Assembly: GCA_003255025.1 (NCBI GenBank)
Contig: QANY01011952.1
Coordinates: 1,611,359-1,675,358 of the forward strand
DNA from: Datisca glomerata
Taxonomy: Eukaryota > Streptophyta > Magnoliopsida > Cucurbitales > Datiscaceae
Reading direction: 5' to 3'
DNA length: 64,000 bases
The notes beneath the pieces were generated by a model, which was not told the origin of the DNA, ran no database searches, and saw only the letters and a program-made list of their open reading frames with translations. The position numbers and the translations under genes are program-made. The stretch's first letter is position 1. Each line of letters begins with the position of its first letter. Of this stretch, positions 21,531-34,332 are shown one piece after another.

Positions 21531-23600
21531 TGATCATGAAACTATATATATGTAATGATCTATATAAAATGAGTAAAATACTTGAGAAATTTTATTTTAG
21601 AAAGCTCTTTCAATTATTTATTTCCGTAAATTATTTATATATATTTTTATGCCTAAATGGTGTTAAGACTCCCAAAAATAACTTGTATAACACATACTGA
21701 CTTCAACAATTTCAAAATACGGTTAAGACTCGACGAGTGAAATCGTTCACATTATAAGGTATAGAAGAACAATATGGACATGGAGCGATTGAGTTTCAAA
21801 AGTTGAGAATGCAGATACAGCTCTTTGTATGACATTATTTACATTTCAAGATTCAATCTTGCAAATGCTCAGGTTCCACTATTTTTTCAGCTTAGAATTT
21901 TAAGTTCTTTAATTTCTATGATTTATTTGGAACAAAAATGTCATGAATATGCACTTAGATTTTGGCGTTAGTGGATCATGAATATGCACTTAGATTGTCT
22001 TGATATGGATAAATTAAAACATATTTGCGTTATTGAGAATGAGAGAGAAGAATATGCATGTTGACACGTTTTAAATTACACTCGGGTTGACATTTACTTC
22101 AAGAGTTTGGCGTTCGTCGCGTCTATAACTTTGTCATAGTAGGCATGTCTTTTTTCTATACATCTACATTAATGAGGACCTCTAGATTTATTTACCAACA
22201 CATCACAAGGATTTGCTCGTCAACTAGTTATGAAATTTATGAATTTATTTATCTTATACATGAACTCTCCATGAAGATTCTAAGATTTATTAATCGATTT
22301 ATCATGAAGATTTCTGAATTGATTGTCTAACACATCTAAGAAATATGGATTTGCTAAACCGACTTATTATGAGTATTTATGGATTTATCAAACTGACTTA
22401 TTACGAATATTTGTGGATTTATCAATATACTGTTTTTGTGAGAAATTATAGAATTCTTTTCCTCTACACTTTATCTTATGGTTCGTACACCAGAGTTTAC
22501 GTGCTCCCACGTAAATAAGGAATTGCGCAGCAGCTACAAAATGAGAGTTTGATAGAATATAGAATAAGAATATACAAACAAGAACCATTCCCAATGAAAA
22601 TGCAAAAATAAATTGAGTTGGTAAGTAATACTACTCCCATACCTCCTAATATGCTGACTTATGAGGATTTTAGAAATTATTCAACTTATAGTCTCTGCCA
22701 TATAATCTAAGCATGCATGTGAGAAATTCTGGATACATATTTGCCATATGTCTTGACCTATGGTCCTACGCCATCATTGAAATTGGCCATGGCGAAGAAA
22801 ATGACTCATATTTCTTTGAGATTCATATCTTGTTGTTTGGTCAAAAGAAAAGAAGGGAAAGAAATCGCTATATACACATTGTTCTATGATGTTTCTAAAT
22901 TACTATTTCTCTTGGGAGCTCTGCTCTCAAAGGTTTGTTCACTATTTTATTGAAAGTTTCACCTCCTGGCAATATTCGCCAACTAGTCATGCTATCTCAG
23001 CCTTTATAATCAAGTCAGCAAGAATAAAGACTTATTTTCTAAGATAATTCTACTGTCCATAACTAAATTATTGTGTTGGTAAAAATTGTGATAAGAGTAG
23101 GATTTAAAGCTTGCTATGTTTTTTATTCTAAAAAGGGTGGAGAAGACGTCAAAAGTCACCAATTCCATGAAGTTCAGAAATTATTCATTTATACGTCGTC
23201 AATGCCACCCGCCTTGCTGGTCGAATCCAAGCCATCTCGCGTTTATAACTTACTCTCCAAAAGAAAGTGCCTTAAAGGAACATAGCAATATACCATAGAC
23301 GACTAGACTTGAAAGTAATCAAGTTGTTGCTAGGACTGATTGTCTCATCGAAAAATTCACGTTAGCTAAAAATTCAGTGACTCTACTCCTAAGTTATTTT
23401 TTTGCCTTGATGATATGCCAAACAAGTACCCCTTGTGAGCCTTTGAAAATGTTGGATGGATTGCCCATACATTAAAGTTAATAATCCTAATGAGGTGGCA
23501 AACTCTTGTTTCTATATGAGACTCGTTACATTGACTTTGTTATGAGTTGATATCCTCACATGGTCAAAATTTTAAAGAAAAAGCGACTAGTTCAGCCACA
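21531..23600. other. intergenic, short tandem sequence only
   Basis: At 22340-22430 the words GGATTTATCAAACTGACTTATTA and GAGTATTTATGGATTTAT recur two or three times with a period near 43 bp. The open frames at 22145-23298 are short and have no domain features. No gene called. Confidence 0.45.
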
Positions 23601-23627
23601 TGATTATTTTAAGATACCGAAGCGAAC

Positions 23628-23834
23628 TTGCCCAAATGTGATACTGAGGCAGACTTGTCCAGATGTGATACTAAGTTAGACTTTTCTAGATGTGATATTG
23701 AGGTAGAATTGTCTGGATGTGATATTGAGGAGAATTTTCCCAGATATGTCACTGAGGAGAATTTTCCCGGATGTCATACTGAGGGGGACTTTCCCGGAGA
23801 TTATATTGAGGTGAATTTTCGTAGATGTAACTAA
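23628..23834 (+). repeat. 30-bp minisatellite with open reading frame
   Basis: Seven imperfect 30-bp units (GATGTGATATTGAGG-type core) in one open frame encode a ten-residue repeat of the form C-D-T/I-E-x-D/E-L/F-S/P-x-C/R. The frame stays open across the array, but there are no flanking exon signals, and a stop closes it at 23832-23834. Probably a non-coding minisatellite in which a stop-free unit keeps the frame open. Confidence 0.6.
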
Positions 23835-24574
23835 GGAAATTGTTGTCCAGATGTGTGTATTTTTTTACAAGAAACATTATGAACAAAGTATACACCTTTC
23901 ACAGGAGAGATTAACGGCAATTGAGAAAAGCACAAATCTACGCCTTTTTAGTTGTTTAGTTTTTGTAAATATTGCCTCTAAGTTATATCAGACCACTCTA
24001 TCATTTGCTACCAAGGTTTCTTAAAAAAGTTTATGTGATGGAAAGCTATATCATGACCAGTTTTTGTTGTTGGTTGAACCTTCATGTAGCAATCAAAGCT
24101 AAATTTTCTTAAAGGCTCGTTGACGGTGTACCTTGACATCGACAACTTGCATGAATGGCAGACGAAAATGCAAACAAATGAAATCAAATGGAAGTTCATT
24201 ATTCGATGTAGTTGGTAATACTAGAAATATATATGAGTGTGCACAAACTCGCGGACAGCCTTATCCCATATGCTTACGATCAACTATTATCTCAGTCACC
24301 TTAACGTCTCCCAGCGTACTTATCTGTCTAGACACCCATACACTTGCGATTAACTATAGTATCAGCCGGAAGATTCATGGACTTCTCTCATACTCATCTT
24401 CTACCTTAATGATGAGTCAAACAATCTTGTCAAAACATTCATACAAAGTTGACATCATACAATGGGACTATTATGATGGAACTTTCATGATGGTAAATTT
24501 AGATAAACGTTCAAAGTAGAAGGGACACGTGACTTATTAAACAATCAAGCTTTCATTATCCAAGGTGTTGCATT
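23835..24574. other. intergenic, no supported gene
   Basis: The longest frame (24133-24519, 128 codons) has no recognisable domain, lacks a convincing start, and sits next to a LINE fragment. Not called. Confidence 0.4.
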
Positions 24575-25235
24575 ACTCTCACACCTTAGCCCTTTTTAGA
24601 AACTTAAGAGAATATATTGAAGAAACAAAGGTTACAGAAAGCAAGGGGCATACCCCGGTAAAACAACCCACATTCAAAAGCTTATGAGGAAGTAACTCCC
24701 ACTTATCCACAAGAATACAATTGACATGGGATATAGGAATAGACCTCTGATTCAAAAGTCTATCCCTAATAGTATTCACAATGACTTTAACCAAGGAAGT
24801 CCTATCTCTAAACTTGCCTTCAATGATAATAGTGATTCGTTCACCTCATTAATTCGTTCACTCAATATAATATACACAAATGAGTTGAACGCTAACTTCA
24901 AAATAGGGGATCTTAAATCCTTCCTCCTAGTATTTTGGGCTCACCATTCAAGCATGTGATCCCAACTAGAACTAGAGCAATGGAGATCACTCAATTGAGT
25001 AATAGTTATCCAAACATCATGAGAAAAGGAGTAGCAAAAAAATAGATGCTCTCTGAACTCTATGTGATTAATACAAAAAACACGATCATACTCTAGGGAG
25101 ATATTTCACATAGAAAGCTTATCTTTGGTGGTCATCCTATTCTTACAAGAAAGCCAAGTTCTGAAGCTATATTTAGGAATATTACAAGCAAGCCACACAA
25201 TCACACCAATGAAAAATATGTTGAGACGTGATCCT
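24575..25235 (-). pseudogene. LINE 3' fragment (zf-RVT region)
   Basis: Minus-strand translation gives the zinc-binding reverse-transcriptase-associated domain typical of plant LINE ORF2 C-termini. WLSCKNRMTTKDKLSMWNIS is followed by CINHIEFREHLFF, then a conserved W-rich stretch. After the coding part comes the GGGGTATGCCCCTTGC tail also seen (as GGGGTATGCCCCTTG) in the LINE at 27421. 5'-truncated, as is usual for LINE copies, and with broken frames. Confidence 0.75.
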
Positions 25236-25600
25236 CTAGCCCCGCAATCGTTTACTGTTGCTTATCAACACACCTGTTGCCGCCAACCTCCTCACGACCA
25301 GTGCCTGCCACCGTCGACAGCGATTACCGCCGTCTGATCCTGCGACCACCTGCTGCCCAGACGTGACATTGATGTCGATCGTGCAACAGCCAACTGCTGC
25401 CGCAAAGAAGCAATTTTCGCTACTACCATCACATGGAAGCGGCATCACCATTACTTCATTGCATGTAGTAATCACGTCCAGCCCACGCGTGATACATCTA
25501 CCTGCTTCGCCACCGCTCGTCTTGTTCGTCCTCGATTTTCTTTCCGCATCACTTTGGTTCTCCACTAGATTCAAACTTTTACATCATAAAATTCTTAACT
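25236..25600 (+). other. GC-rich segment of unknown origin
   Basis: Sharp rise in G+C relative to the neighbours, rich in GCCGCC/CACC/CGTC. It is open on both strands for over 110 codons (25236-25574 minus, 25258-25620 plus), which is a composition effect. It begins exactly where the LINE fragment ends. Could be a host gene fragment or LTR sequence; no domain recognised. Confidence 0.4.
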
Positions 25601-25988
25601 TTCATATTGAAAGCTTATAGGGATCTATGAAAAAATTAAACTTTGAATCTAACGGAAAAACAATGCCTTCATACATAATCCTTCTAACTACATAACCAAC
25701 ATAAAATACATGTAAAAATCTAATGGTCATGCAAGGGAAATTACACCAAAATTAATCCTGTAAAAAGAAGTTAGGGTTTTATGAATCTAACTATTCATAG
25801 AGTATTCGTTATAACAATAGGCATCTAAGGAATAAATAAAACTGGGGGTCTGATTGAAATTAAAGGATTTATTATAGTAGAAACTTTCCTGATTTTATAT
25901 TCATAGATTAGGCAACAAAGTCCATGCTAGGGAAATGGGTTAAGAAACAAGTTAAACAATTTTGTGTATAGAATCGTTTCAAATCTTA
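25601..25988. other. intergenic, nothing recognised
   Basis: AT-rich sequence leading up to the primer-binding-like site of the LTR fragment at 25990. Confidence 0.4.
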
Positions 25989-25989
25989 A

Positions 25990-26450
25990 GCTCTGGTACC
26001 ACAATTATCACAGCCTGAAATCCGACTTGGAGTACTTTAACATTTTAAGCAAAAATAAAAGCTCCCAGAAGCTAGGTCAATTTTTTTCAAAACTAAGAGT
26101 GTAAATAAAATTCAAACATAAATTTATTCAATTCAAATTATTTAAAAGTATTCACTCAACATTGATTGAAACCGAAAATGTTTAGTAACCAAAACATCGT
26201 TAAAAGTGAAAATGACAAAAATGAAAGAAAAAAACAATTTAAATTCAAATGTTTTAATGAAAACTTATTGATTCTTGTCCGTACCAGAGACTCTAAACCG
26301 CATCCACATTGAGTGCATCATCATTATCAGAAAATTTAGATTAGAATAGAATGATAATAAAAATATACTCAGTAAGTAAAACTTTGCATACATAAAATCA
26401 GTACAATTGCAATCATATATGATACATATCATTGTTCAGAACTTTCAAAC
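25990..26450 (-). mobile_element. LTR end with primer-binding site
   Basis: On the minus strand, GGATTTCAGGCTGTGATAATTG is followed by TGGTACCAGAGC (plus 25990-26001), one base from the TGGTATCAGAGC initiator-tRNA primer-binding sequence. The LTR body extends to higher coordinates and shares the CTCAGTAAGTAAA motif (about 26369) with the LTR-like region at 16968. No internal coding region is left downstream, so this is an isolated LTR end. Confidence 0.5.
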
Positions 26451-26826
26451 CCTCCTCACGAGTACCACTCCGATCCTTCAAGAAGGTGAAATCAGGAATA
26501 AGATAATCTCTCATAAGTCTTACAAGAGCATATATAGAGACCCTTTCCCGAAAGATAAGGCAAACAAAGACCTTTTTTAGAGGATGAGGCAAACAGAGCA
26601 GAATAGTGGGTACGTGGCTCTAATGGCACAATGTGTTTTCTTTACATTTTTTGCAGCATTCTTTATGATCTTATCACAAGTGTTACATTCAAAAATAAAA
26701 TTTCACACATCACAAGAACAACATAAGATAAACTGCAACAAACTGAAAGAGGCATCACAAAACAATAATCATCATATATAAATAGTCATATTTTCATTCT
26801 TAAATTTTCAAACAAGACATGCACAC

Positions 26827-27085
26827 AATTATATATGTAAATTTCCTCTTACATGATCACTTGGTAGGAAAAGTAAAAGAAAAATATCTCCTGAAACAAA
26901 ATAATACTATACTCCCTTACAACAATTATTGGCATACAACTATGATTTGAAAACTCAATTATATATGTAAATTTCCTCTTACATGATCGCTTGGTAGGAA
27001 AAGTAAAAGAAAAATATCTCCTGAAACAAAATAATACTATACTCCCTTAGAACAATTATTGGCATACAACTATGATTTGAAAACT
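26827..27085 (+). repeat. near-perfect 130-bp tandem duplication
   Basis: Units 26827-26956 and 26957-27085 differ at about two positions (A/G in CTTACATGATCAC, C/G in CCCTTACAAC). A recent duplication of AT-rich non-coding sequence. Confidence 0.95.
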
Positions 27086-27420
27086 AACGTTATGACATAA
27101 CATCGGGAAAAAGCGTCACAAGTTATTCTATGCGTTCATAAAAATATTATTTTTATCCAACAAAATTAAAATACCTCAGAGTTACTTCTGTAAATTTTTG
27201 TAGCATTTTGATGTTGTTTATAATATCAAGATAGAAAATTAATAACAAATACGTAAAACAATTTTTGGTCAAAATAGTAAATTTTAAAAGAATGTTTCAG
27301 TATCTAAAACTCATCAAAATATTCAAAAAAATTTAATTTGTTAACATGGATAGCCTCAAAATGTTATAGTAAAATTTTTAGATTAAAATTACTCGATCTT
27401 GTTACGTAAACAACCTAAAA
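27086..27420. other. AT-rich spacer, nothing recognised
   Basis: No open frames or repeats of note between the tandem duplication and the LINE 3' end. Confidence 0.4.
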
Positions 27421-29870
27421 CTTTTTTTTTGGTTAAAAGATAAGTTTTATTCAACCAAAGCAAAATACACATTCAAGGGGCATACCCCAAGAAAAACAAA
27501 GTTGCAAATAACATAAACTAAGTTAAATAACTAACATTATCCAACTAACATCTATCTAACTCATAAGGAGCAACAAAGACACTATAACAACAATAAATTA
27601 CAACCAAAGGAAAGGAAACAGTCTAGGAGAGAGAAAAAAAAGTTTAAGACACAATAAAACTATCACTATAGAGGTTTCACTTCTCATTCAGTCCTGGAAA
27701 TTCCTCCTCTTTGTCTTGTTTCTCAATAAACCACATCCTTCACCTAACTATTCTGCATATTTTCTTGTAGATCAAGGAAGAGTTAATCAACTTACTGAGA
27801 AATACTAATTTGTTTCTTTCAACCCATATATTGCAGGCAAACACAATGAAACTCAACTTAATAATTTGTGATTGAAGAGATCTGTTAGAGACACTATTAA
27901 ACATCCAGCAAAGAAATTGAGACCAATTATGAACTTGACAGCATAAATCACTACAGGCTAATAATCTGTCCAGAATGGTTCTAGTAGTTGGACGAGAGCA
28001 AAACAAATTCTCCAAGTTGTTCACACCTAGGCAGTAAAACACACAGGGAGGGAAAATATCAAGAGACCATTTATCAACAAATTCTTTAGTGGTAAGCCTA
28101 TCATTACAAGCTAACCAAGCCAAAAAAAGATCATTTGGGTATATGTCCCTTGAACCATATTGATTTGGTCCAAGGAAGCTTTTGTCCCTACATAGAAAGC
28201 TTCTTATAAGTACATCTAATAGATTATTTACTATTAGGGTTAGGGAACCACATCCATGAGTCATAAATACCATCAAGCAAAATAGAGGGTAAGTGAATAT
28301 TCCAAACTTCTATTCTATGCTGTAGACCATAGCTAGGCCAGTTCCAAACACACTGTTTAATAAAATAGAGAGCTTAGTAGTTAAACTCCACCCTGCCACA
28401 TGCATCAAATCATTACCTCCAATATTGAGAAGAATATATTTTGGATGCCAAGGTCATATCATGACATTTATAGTGCTGACATTGCCACGTTTGACATTGC
28501 AGAAACCCTAAACTTTCTCCTTAACATTCAAGATTTTCCTCCATGACCAAGTGAGGTCAAAGTTATACTTCACAGTAAAGATGGAATGATATTTAATCAA
28601 ATATGCATTACACCATGCAATCTACAGAGAATTTGAGGATCTGGAAGCCAAACTCTAGAAATGATTGGCCACAACAACCACATTCCAAGTCATTAGCTCT
28701 TTGAACCCCAAACCACCCTCACAGTAGGGAACACATACCTTTCTTCAAGAAACCTTTGCCCCTTTAGACACTTGACATTTACCGTTCTACAAGAAGTTGT
28801 TCAAAGCATATGCAATATGTTTCAACACCTTTTTTGGAAGAATGAAATGGCTATCCCAATAACCCTGAATAATAATTAAGATTGATTTAATAAGTTGCAT
28901 CCTTCCAGTATATGATAAAAACCTATTTTCCCACTACTTTATCCTTTGTATAATTCTATCTACCAAAGTTTCACAATTTTCCCTACTCAGTCTAGTGGAA
29001 ACCAAAGGAACTCCTAAGTATGTCACAGGAATCTTTCCCCGTGAAACCAGTTTCTTCCAAAATTTGTGCTTACACCAAATAATCAACACCTAAGAAGAAG
29101 GCATGAATATTTGTCGAATTAGGCTAAAGCCCTGATAAAGTTCTAAATAGATCCAGACCAACTTTTAAAGTTTTAACAGAGGCAACATCACCATTAGAGA
29201 ATACCAATAGGTCATCTACAAAACACAGGTCGGCAATCCTCGATCCTGGAAGTGGAATTTATAAGTAGGGAGAGATGTACAGTGTGTGAAAATGTCAGTA
29301 AGGGATTCCATTACAAGAATATATAGATAAAGGGATAATGGATCCCTTTGGCTAAGCCTTATTCTACCCTGAAAGTGACCATGTAAGCCTTCATTCATAT
29401 TAATTGAATAGGATGAGGTTGCGATAAATTCCATAATCCACATGACAAACTTACCTGGCAGCCCAACCCTATGAAATACTTCTTCAAAAAAAAAACTAAT
29501 TAACTGAGTCATGCATTTAAAAGGTCAACCTTGAGGGTAAATCTTCTTGTAAAAGACTGCATGTGATACCCTCTAAGTAGTTCCTGAGTAAGAAAAATGA
29601 TGTCAGAAATGGACCTCCCTAGTACAAAAGTTTTCTAGTTATTACTAATGAGGATATGTAAGACCACCCCGAGACTATTTGTAAGAAGCTTTGTAATACA
29701 TTTGTATATAAGATTGTCGCATGATATTGGCCTAAACTCAATAATCTTTGTTGGGTTATGCACTTTAGGTGTTAGAGATATAGCAGTGGTGTTTATCTAT
29801 TTCAAAAGCTTGCCATCTATACAGAAATCCATAAAAGCTGCATAAACATCTCTCCCAACAATATGGCATG
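27421..29870 (-). pseudogene. LINE retrotransposon, 5'-truncated
   Basis: Minus-strand LINE ORF2 remnant. Domains from its 5' side are: reverse transcriptase (TAISLTPKVHNPTKIIEFRP near 29760, RSISDIIFLTQELLRGYH near 29580), the RT core (RIRLSQRDPLSLYLYILVME near 29350) and the catalytic FVDD box at 29211-29222 with both Asp retained. The C-terminal zf-RVT domain follows at 27740-28276 (FLAWLACNDRLTTKEFVDKW ... WVERNKLVF). The 3' tail has GGGGTATGCCCCTTG, then a short run of A on the minus strand (T run at 27421-27430), the LINE end. Multiple frameshifts and stops. The endonuclease half is absent; the 5' break is near 29870, where a Copia remnant begins in opposite orientation. Confidence 0.88.
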
Positions 29871-29927
29871 TTTTCTCTAAATAATTAAATATTTATTTAC
29901 ACAATTTATGTATTCTTTTCAGTAATC

Positions 29928-32900
29928 ATGTCATTATCTCCACTCTCAATAATCTTGAATGCAAATAAACTCACTCGTGAAAATTACGTGGATTGGAAAC
30001 GTAATCTCGATATCGTGCTGACGGTAGAAAAGCACAAGTTCGTGCTCACCCCCCTTGTCCTTTTGAGCCTATTGTTGAATAACCTAAAGAGGAAAATGAT
30101 GCCTATGCTTCTTGGTTGTGTTCTGATGAGATCGCCAGGTGTTCTATCTTTGCATCAGTTAGCAATGTGTTACAACAACATCAGAACATGGAGCCCGCTG
30201 CTGGTATGATGTTGAACATCACCGAAATATTCAGGGAAAAGGGTTGTCAAGCCAAACAGGTTGTTGTGTGAAAGTTCATAAGCTGTCAGATGAAACCCGA
30301 AACTCTTATCAGAGAACATATGATATTGATCATCAGTTATCTGAATGAGATGGAGATCATGAGAGCTAAGGTAGATGGTGAGACTCAAGTTAATATGATC
30401 ATTGAGACCCTGCCAGACACTTTTGAGAACTTTAAATTTAATTATTCGATGAATAAGTTGATGTACTCTCTTTCAGAACTTATGAAGGAGTTTCAAGCTA
30501 TCGAGACCCTATTTTTTAAGGGAAATAGGAAGAATGGAGAAGAAAACTTTACTGAAAATAAGCCTTCCACCTTTGGCGCCAAAAAGAAACACAAGTGAGC
30601 CCCGAAGAAAGCTAAGAAAGAAATCTCGAAAGTTGTGAAAGGCAAGGGCCCTGCGAAAGTAGACAAGTCGAAAGACAAGTGTCATCGTTGCGGAGTCGCT
30701 GGTCATTAGAAATGCAACTACCTGGATTATCTTAATGAGTTGAAATTTAAATGTACATTACTTGTTACCAAAGCCTGTTATATGGCTAACTCTACTTTTT
30801 CGTGGATTGTAGACTCTGCAACCATTAACCATATTTGTTGTTTCTTGTAGGGGTTCAGGGAAAGTAGAAGGCTTAACGAGGGCGAGTTCAGCTTCCGTTG
30901 AGGAAATAGAGCACTAGTACTAACAGTATCAATTCGAACTATTAAATTGTTACTTGTGAATAGTTATTTAGTTTTGCGTGATGCTTATTATATCACAGTT
31001 TTGGGGAAAAACCTTATTTAAGTAGCTAATTTAATTGAGCAAGGATTTTCTTTGAATTTTATTGATGTTATTGGTATTTTAATAAATGAATGCTTAATTA
31101 CTACTACACGTATGATAAATAACTCATTCTATGTAAAACTAAAAGTTCTAATGATATATGATCCTGAAGTAAATATGATCTAACCTACTTATGACATTGC
31201 GTCTTGGTCATATTAGCCTAGACAATATTAAAAAACTCACAGAGGATGGTCTAATGCAAACTTTAAGTGTGGGATCACTACCCACATGTGATGCCTGCTT
31301 AGAAGGTAAAATGATCAAAAGACCATTTTTCACCAAAGGGTGAAAGAGCCGCTCAATGCTCGAACTTGAACATAGTGATGTATGTGGGCCATTGAATATC
31401 TAAGCGAGAGGAGATTATGAATATTTTGTAATCTTCATAGATGACTACTCACAGTTTGGACATGTTTATCTAATGTGCCAAAAGTTTGAAACCTTTGAAA
31501 AGTTCAAAGAGTACAAAGCTATGGTTGAGAAGCAATTAACAAAGTAAATCAAAACACTACGATCGGATCGTGGTGGAGAGTACTTGCTAGGAGATTCGAA
31601 GACTTTCTAAGGGAAGAGGGCATTTTGTCTCAGCTTACAACACCTGACACTCCGGCGTATATTCTGAATCAGGTTTCGTCATATACAATGCTTAGTGCAC
31701 CATATGAAAAATGGTATGGATGAAAGTCGTTTGTAAGCTACCATAGAATATGGGGATACCCGACACACGTGATGAGACCGAAGACATGCAAGTTGGTCAA
31801 TCGATCAGAATTATCCTGTTTGTAGGATATCCCAAGGGAACAAAGGGATACGTATTTTATAGTCTAACCGATAAGAAACTATTTGTGAACACGAATGCGT
31901 GTTTTCTTGAAGAGGATTACATAAGAAGTGTGAAGCCGAGAAACACATGTTCCCATTTTAATAATGGAAGAACCACAACAAGAGCCAGAGCCTACATAGC
32001 CTTAATGTAGTGGTAGGGTTGTGAGATAACCTAACAAGTACATGTACTATGGAGATGCCTTGATGACAATCTCAGATAAGGATCATGATGAGCCTATTTC
32101 CTACTCACAGGCTATGGATGGTCTTGAAACAAACCTATGACAAGATGCCGTGAACATCGAGATACAATCGATGTACTCGAACAAAGTCTTGAAGTTTGTA
32201 GATCCTCCTAAAGGGTAAAACTCGTAAGTTGTAAATGGATTTCTAAGAAGAAGAGAGACCCGAATGAGAATATATAGACATTCAAACCTAGGCTTATGGT
32301 CTAGGGCTACACCAAAAAGGAAGGCATTTACTATGAAGATACCTTCTTGTCGGTGGCCATGCTTAAATCCATTAAAATCCTCCTGTCCATTTCTGCTGCT
32401 CTCAATTATGAAATCTGGTAGATGGACGTCAAGACTACTTTTCTGGATGGCAATCTTGAAGCGTGCATTTATATAGCTCAACCAGACAGATTCAAGGAGA
32501 AAGGGTAAGAGGGAAATGTTTACGAACTGTTGAAGTCCATTTATGGACTTAAGCAACTGTCCCGATCGTGAAATATCAGATTTGACAAAATTGTCAAGAA
32601 TTTCAGTTTTGAGTAGTTAGTGGATGAACCATGTGTGTATAAGCTCTTACATAAAGGGAATATGATTTTTCTGGTTTTGTACATGAACAGTATTTTACTA
32701 ATTGGGAATGATGTAGAAAAAATTTCTGATGTCAAGATTTGGCTTGCAAAGCAATTGGATATGAAGGATCTTGGAGAAGTTGCATTTGTCCGGAGCCACC
32801 GCCGTTGTCGCCGCCCATGCAGTCTGGCAGGCACCTTGGCTCCCCCCTAAAGAGTAATATGAAAACTCTTTGACATGGCAGGAATGAACATGACATGGTG

Positions 32901-33363
32901 GCGAGGAGTCACAATCAGCTATATCTCAAGATCTAGATGAGATTGTCCTAGGTATTTAGATCTTTCGTGATCAAAAGAATGGTCAACTGACACTGTTTTA
33001 GGCATCTTATATTGATAAGATGATGGATTATTTCAATATACAAGACTCTAAGAAGGGATATCTTCCTTTTAATCATGGAGTCAGCCTCTCCAAGGAGCAG
33101 TCTCTCAAGACTCCTCAAGAAGAAGAAGATATGAGAAAGATTCTTTATGCCTCAACCGTAGGAAGTATCATGTATGCAATGCTTTTCACTAGGCCAGATG
33201 TTTGCTACGCCGTAGACGTGGTGAGTCATTTTCAATCTAATCCTAGCCTCGAGCATGGAATGCTATCAAGTATCTTAGGAGAACGAGGAACTACATGCTT
33301 GTGTATTCAGGTACTGACCTGAATATGACAGGTTATAACGACTCTGATTTTGGGAATGTAGAT
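29928..33363 (+). pseudogene. Ty1/Copia polyprotein remnant
   Basis: The order gag, protease, integrase, RT, RNase H is that of Copia. gag starts at ATG 29928 (MSLSPLSIILNANKLTREN). The zinc knuckle CHRCGVAGH-stop-KC is at 30680-30715 with an in-frame TAG. The protease-like WIVDSATINHIC is near 30806. The GAG-pre-integrase H/C motif is at about 31190-31330, and integrase pieces with a DRGGEYLL-like block lie near 31570. RT starts near 32300. The catalytic YVDD is changed to YMNS at 32680-32691. The RNase H start (GSIMYAMLFTRPDVCYAVDV) is near 33160. Coding ends abruptly at 33363. LTRs do not flank it directly. A foreign 157-bp piece interrupts it at 32792-32948. Dead. Confidence 0.92.
32792..32948. 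mobile_element. 157-bp insert in Copia RT, 6-bp duplication
   Basis: The Copia frame runs ...KDLGEVAFV up to 32791 and resumes as ...VLGI-like sequence with IFRDQKNGQL from 32949. Between them lies a piece unrelated to Copia with a GC-rich start (CCGCCGTTGTCGCCGCCC). TTGTCC occurs at 32786-32791 and again at 32943-32948, consistent with a 6-bp target duplication. Inverted termini are not obvious. Confidence 0.55.
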
Positions 33364-33961
33364 ATCTGAAAAATTAAGATTATTTTAGTTAGTGACAGTT
33401 AAGAATGTTGTGTTGTAATTGTGAGAATGTTAAATTACTTGTTTGTTTGATGAAATCTGAAAAAGAACGGTATAAATATAATTGTGATTTTTCCATTTTA
33501 CCCTTCTTGGACTAAGAAATGGGACTACTTTGTCCACTAATTTTACAATTACAGTTGTATGTTTAAACTATTCGGCTAATATGCTTTCTAAGTTATATCC
33601 TATAATCCATTATTTTCTCAAATTGGATAACAAAATGCAATATACATATGTTCATAAATTCTAGTCTCTAGATTAAATATACATATGTTCATAAATTAGA
33701 TAACAAAATGCAATATACATATGTTCATAAATTATTTATTTCACGTATTTTTTATTGAATTTCATTTCATGCAACAATATTTATGTTTTCATGCAATATT
33801 TAATGGGTTCAACTTTAATGCGATAAATTGACATTTCATTATAGAAATACAAATTTGGAACTACAATAAAATTTCGTTATTGTTTAATGGGTTCATCTAG
33901 ATTCTACAACTACAATAAAATTGAATGGCTCACGTTTACAGGAAAAATTTCACACGACGCG
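33364..33961. repeat. AT-rich spacer with 73-bp direct repeat
   Basis: A 35-bp sequence starting GATAACAAAATGCAATATAC occurs at 33626-33660 and 33699-33733 (period 73), with a partial third copy (ATATACATATGTTCATAAATT) between. Otherwise unremarkable. Confidence 0.7.
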
Positions 33962-34332
33962 TGTTAAGATCTAGACCGAAAAATCTATCGAGGAGAAGAT
34001 AAAGTGAGAACCGTAGGATCAACTAGCCGGTTATGAAGAACAGACAAATCAGATGAAAGTACATGAATTACCGACTTGGCAATTCAAAGAGAAGCTAATC
34101 AAGCCATTGGATTGATTGGACGATCAAAATTTACTTAGTTGTTATTATTGATAAGCTAGATCTCAAAAAATATTTTATTAATCATATTTTCAGAATTAGA
34201 TAAACTGTATCAGATTCTGTGTAGCTGATTGAAAACCTATAAATAAAGACAATATATAACTCTAATACAACAACACTCAACACCCATAATGAAATACTAT
34301 CAAAGTCTCCCCGTGATTTTTCTTCCCTTTAA

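Noticed and set aside
24133..24519. 128-codon plus-strand frame
   Set aside because: No recognisable domain, no good start context or exon signals, and adjacent to a LINE fragment.
25236..25620. Two overlapping frames over 110 codons on opposite strands
   Set aside because: High G+C makes stop codons rare; simultaneous opposite-strand openness argues against real coding.
29928..33363. Intact, potentially active Copia element
   Set aside because: In-frame stop in the zinc knuckle, RT catalytic YVDD changed to YMNS, a 157-bp insert, missing RNase H end and no flanking LTR pair.
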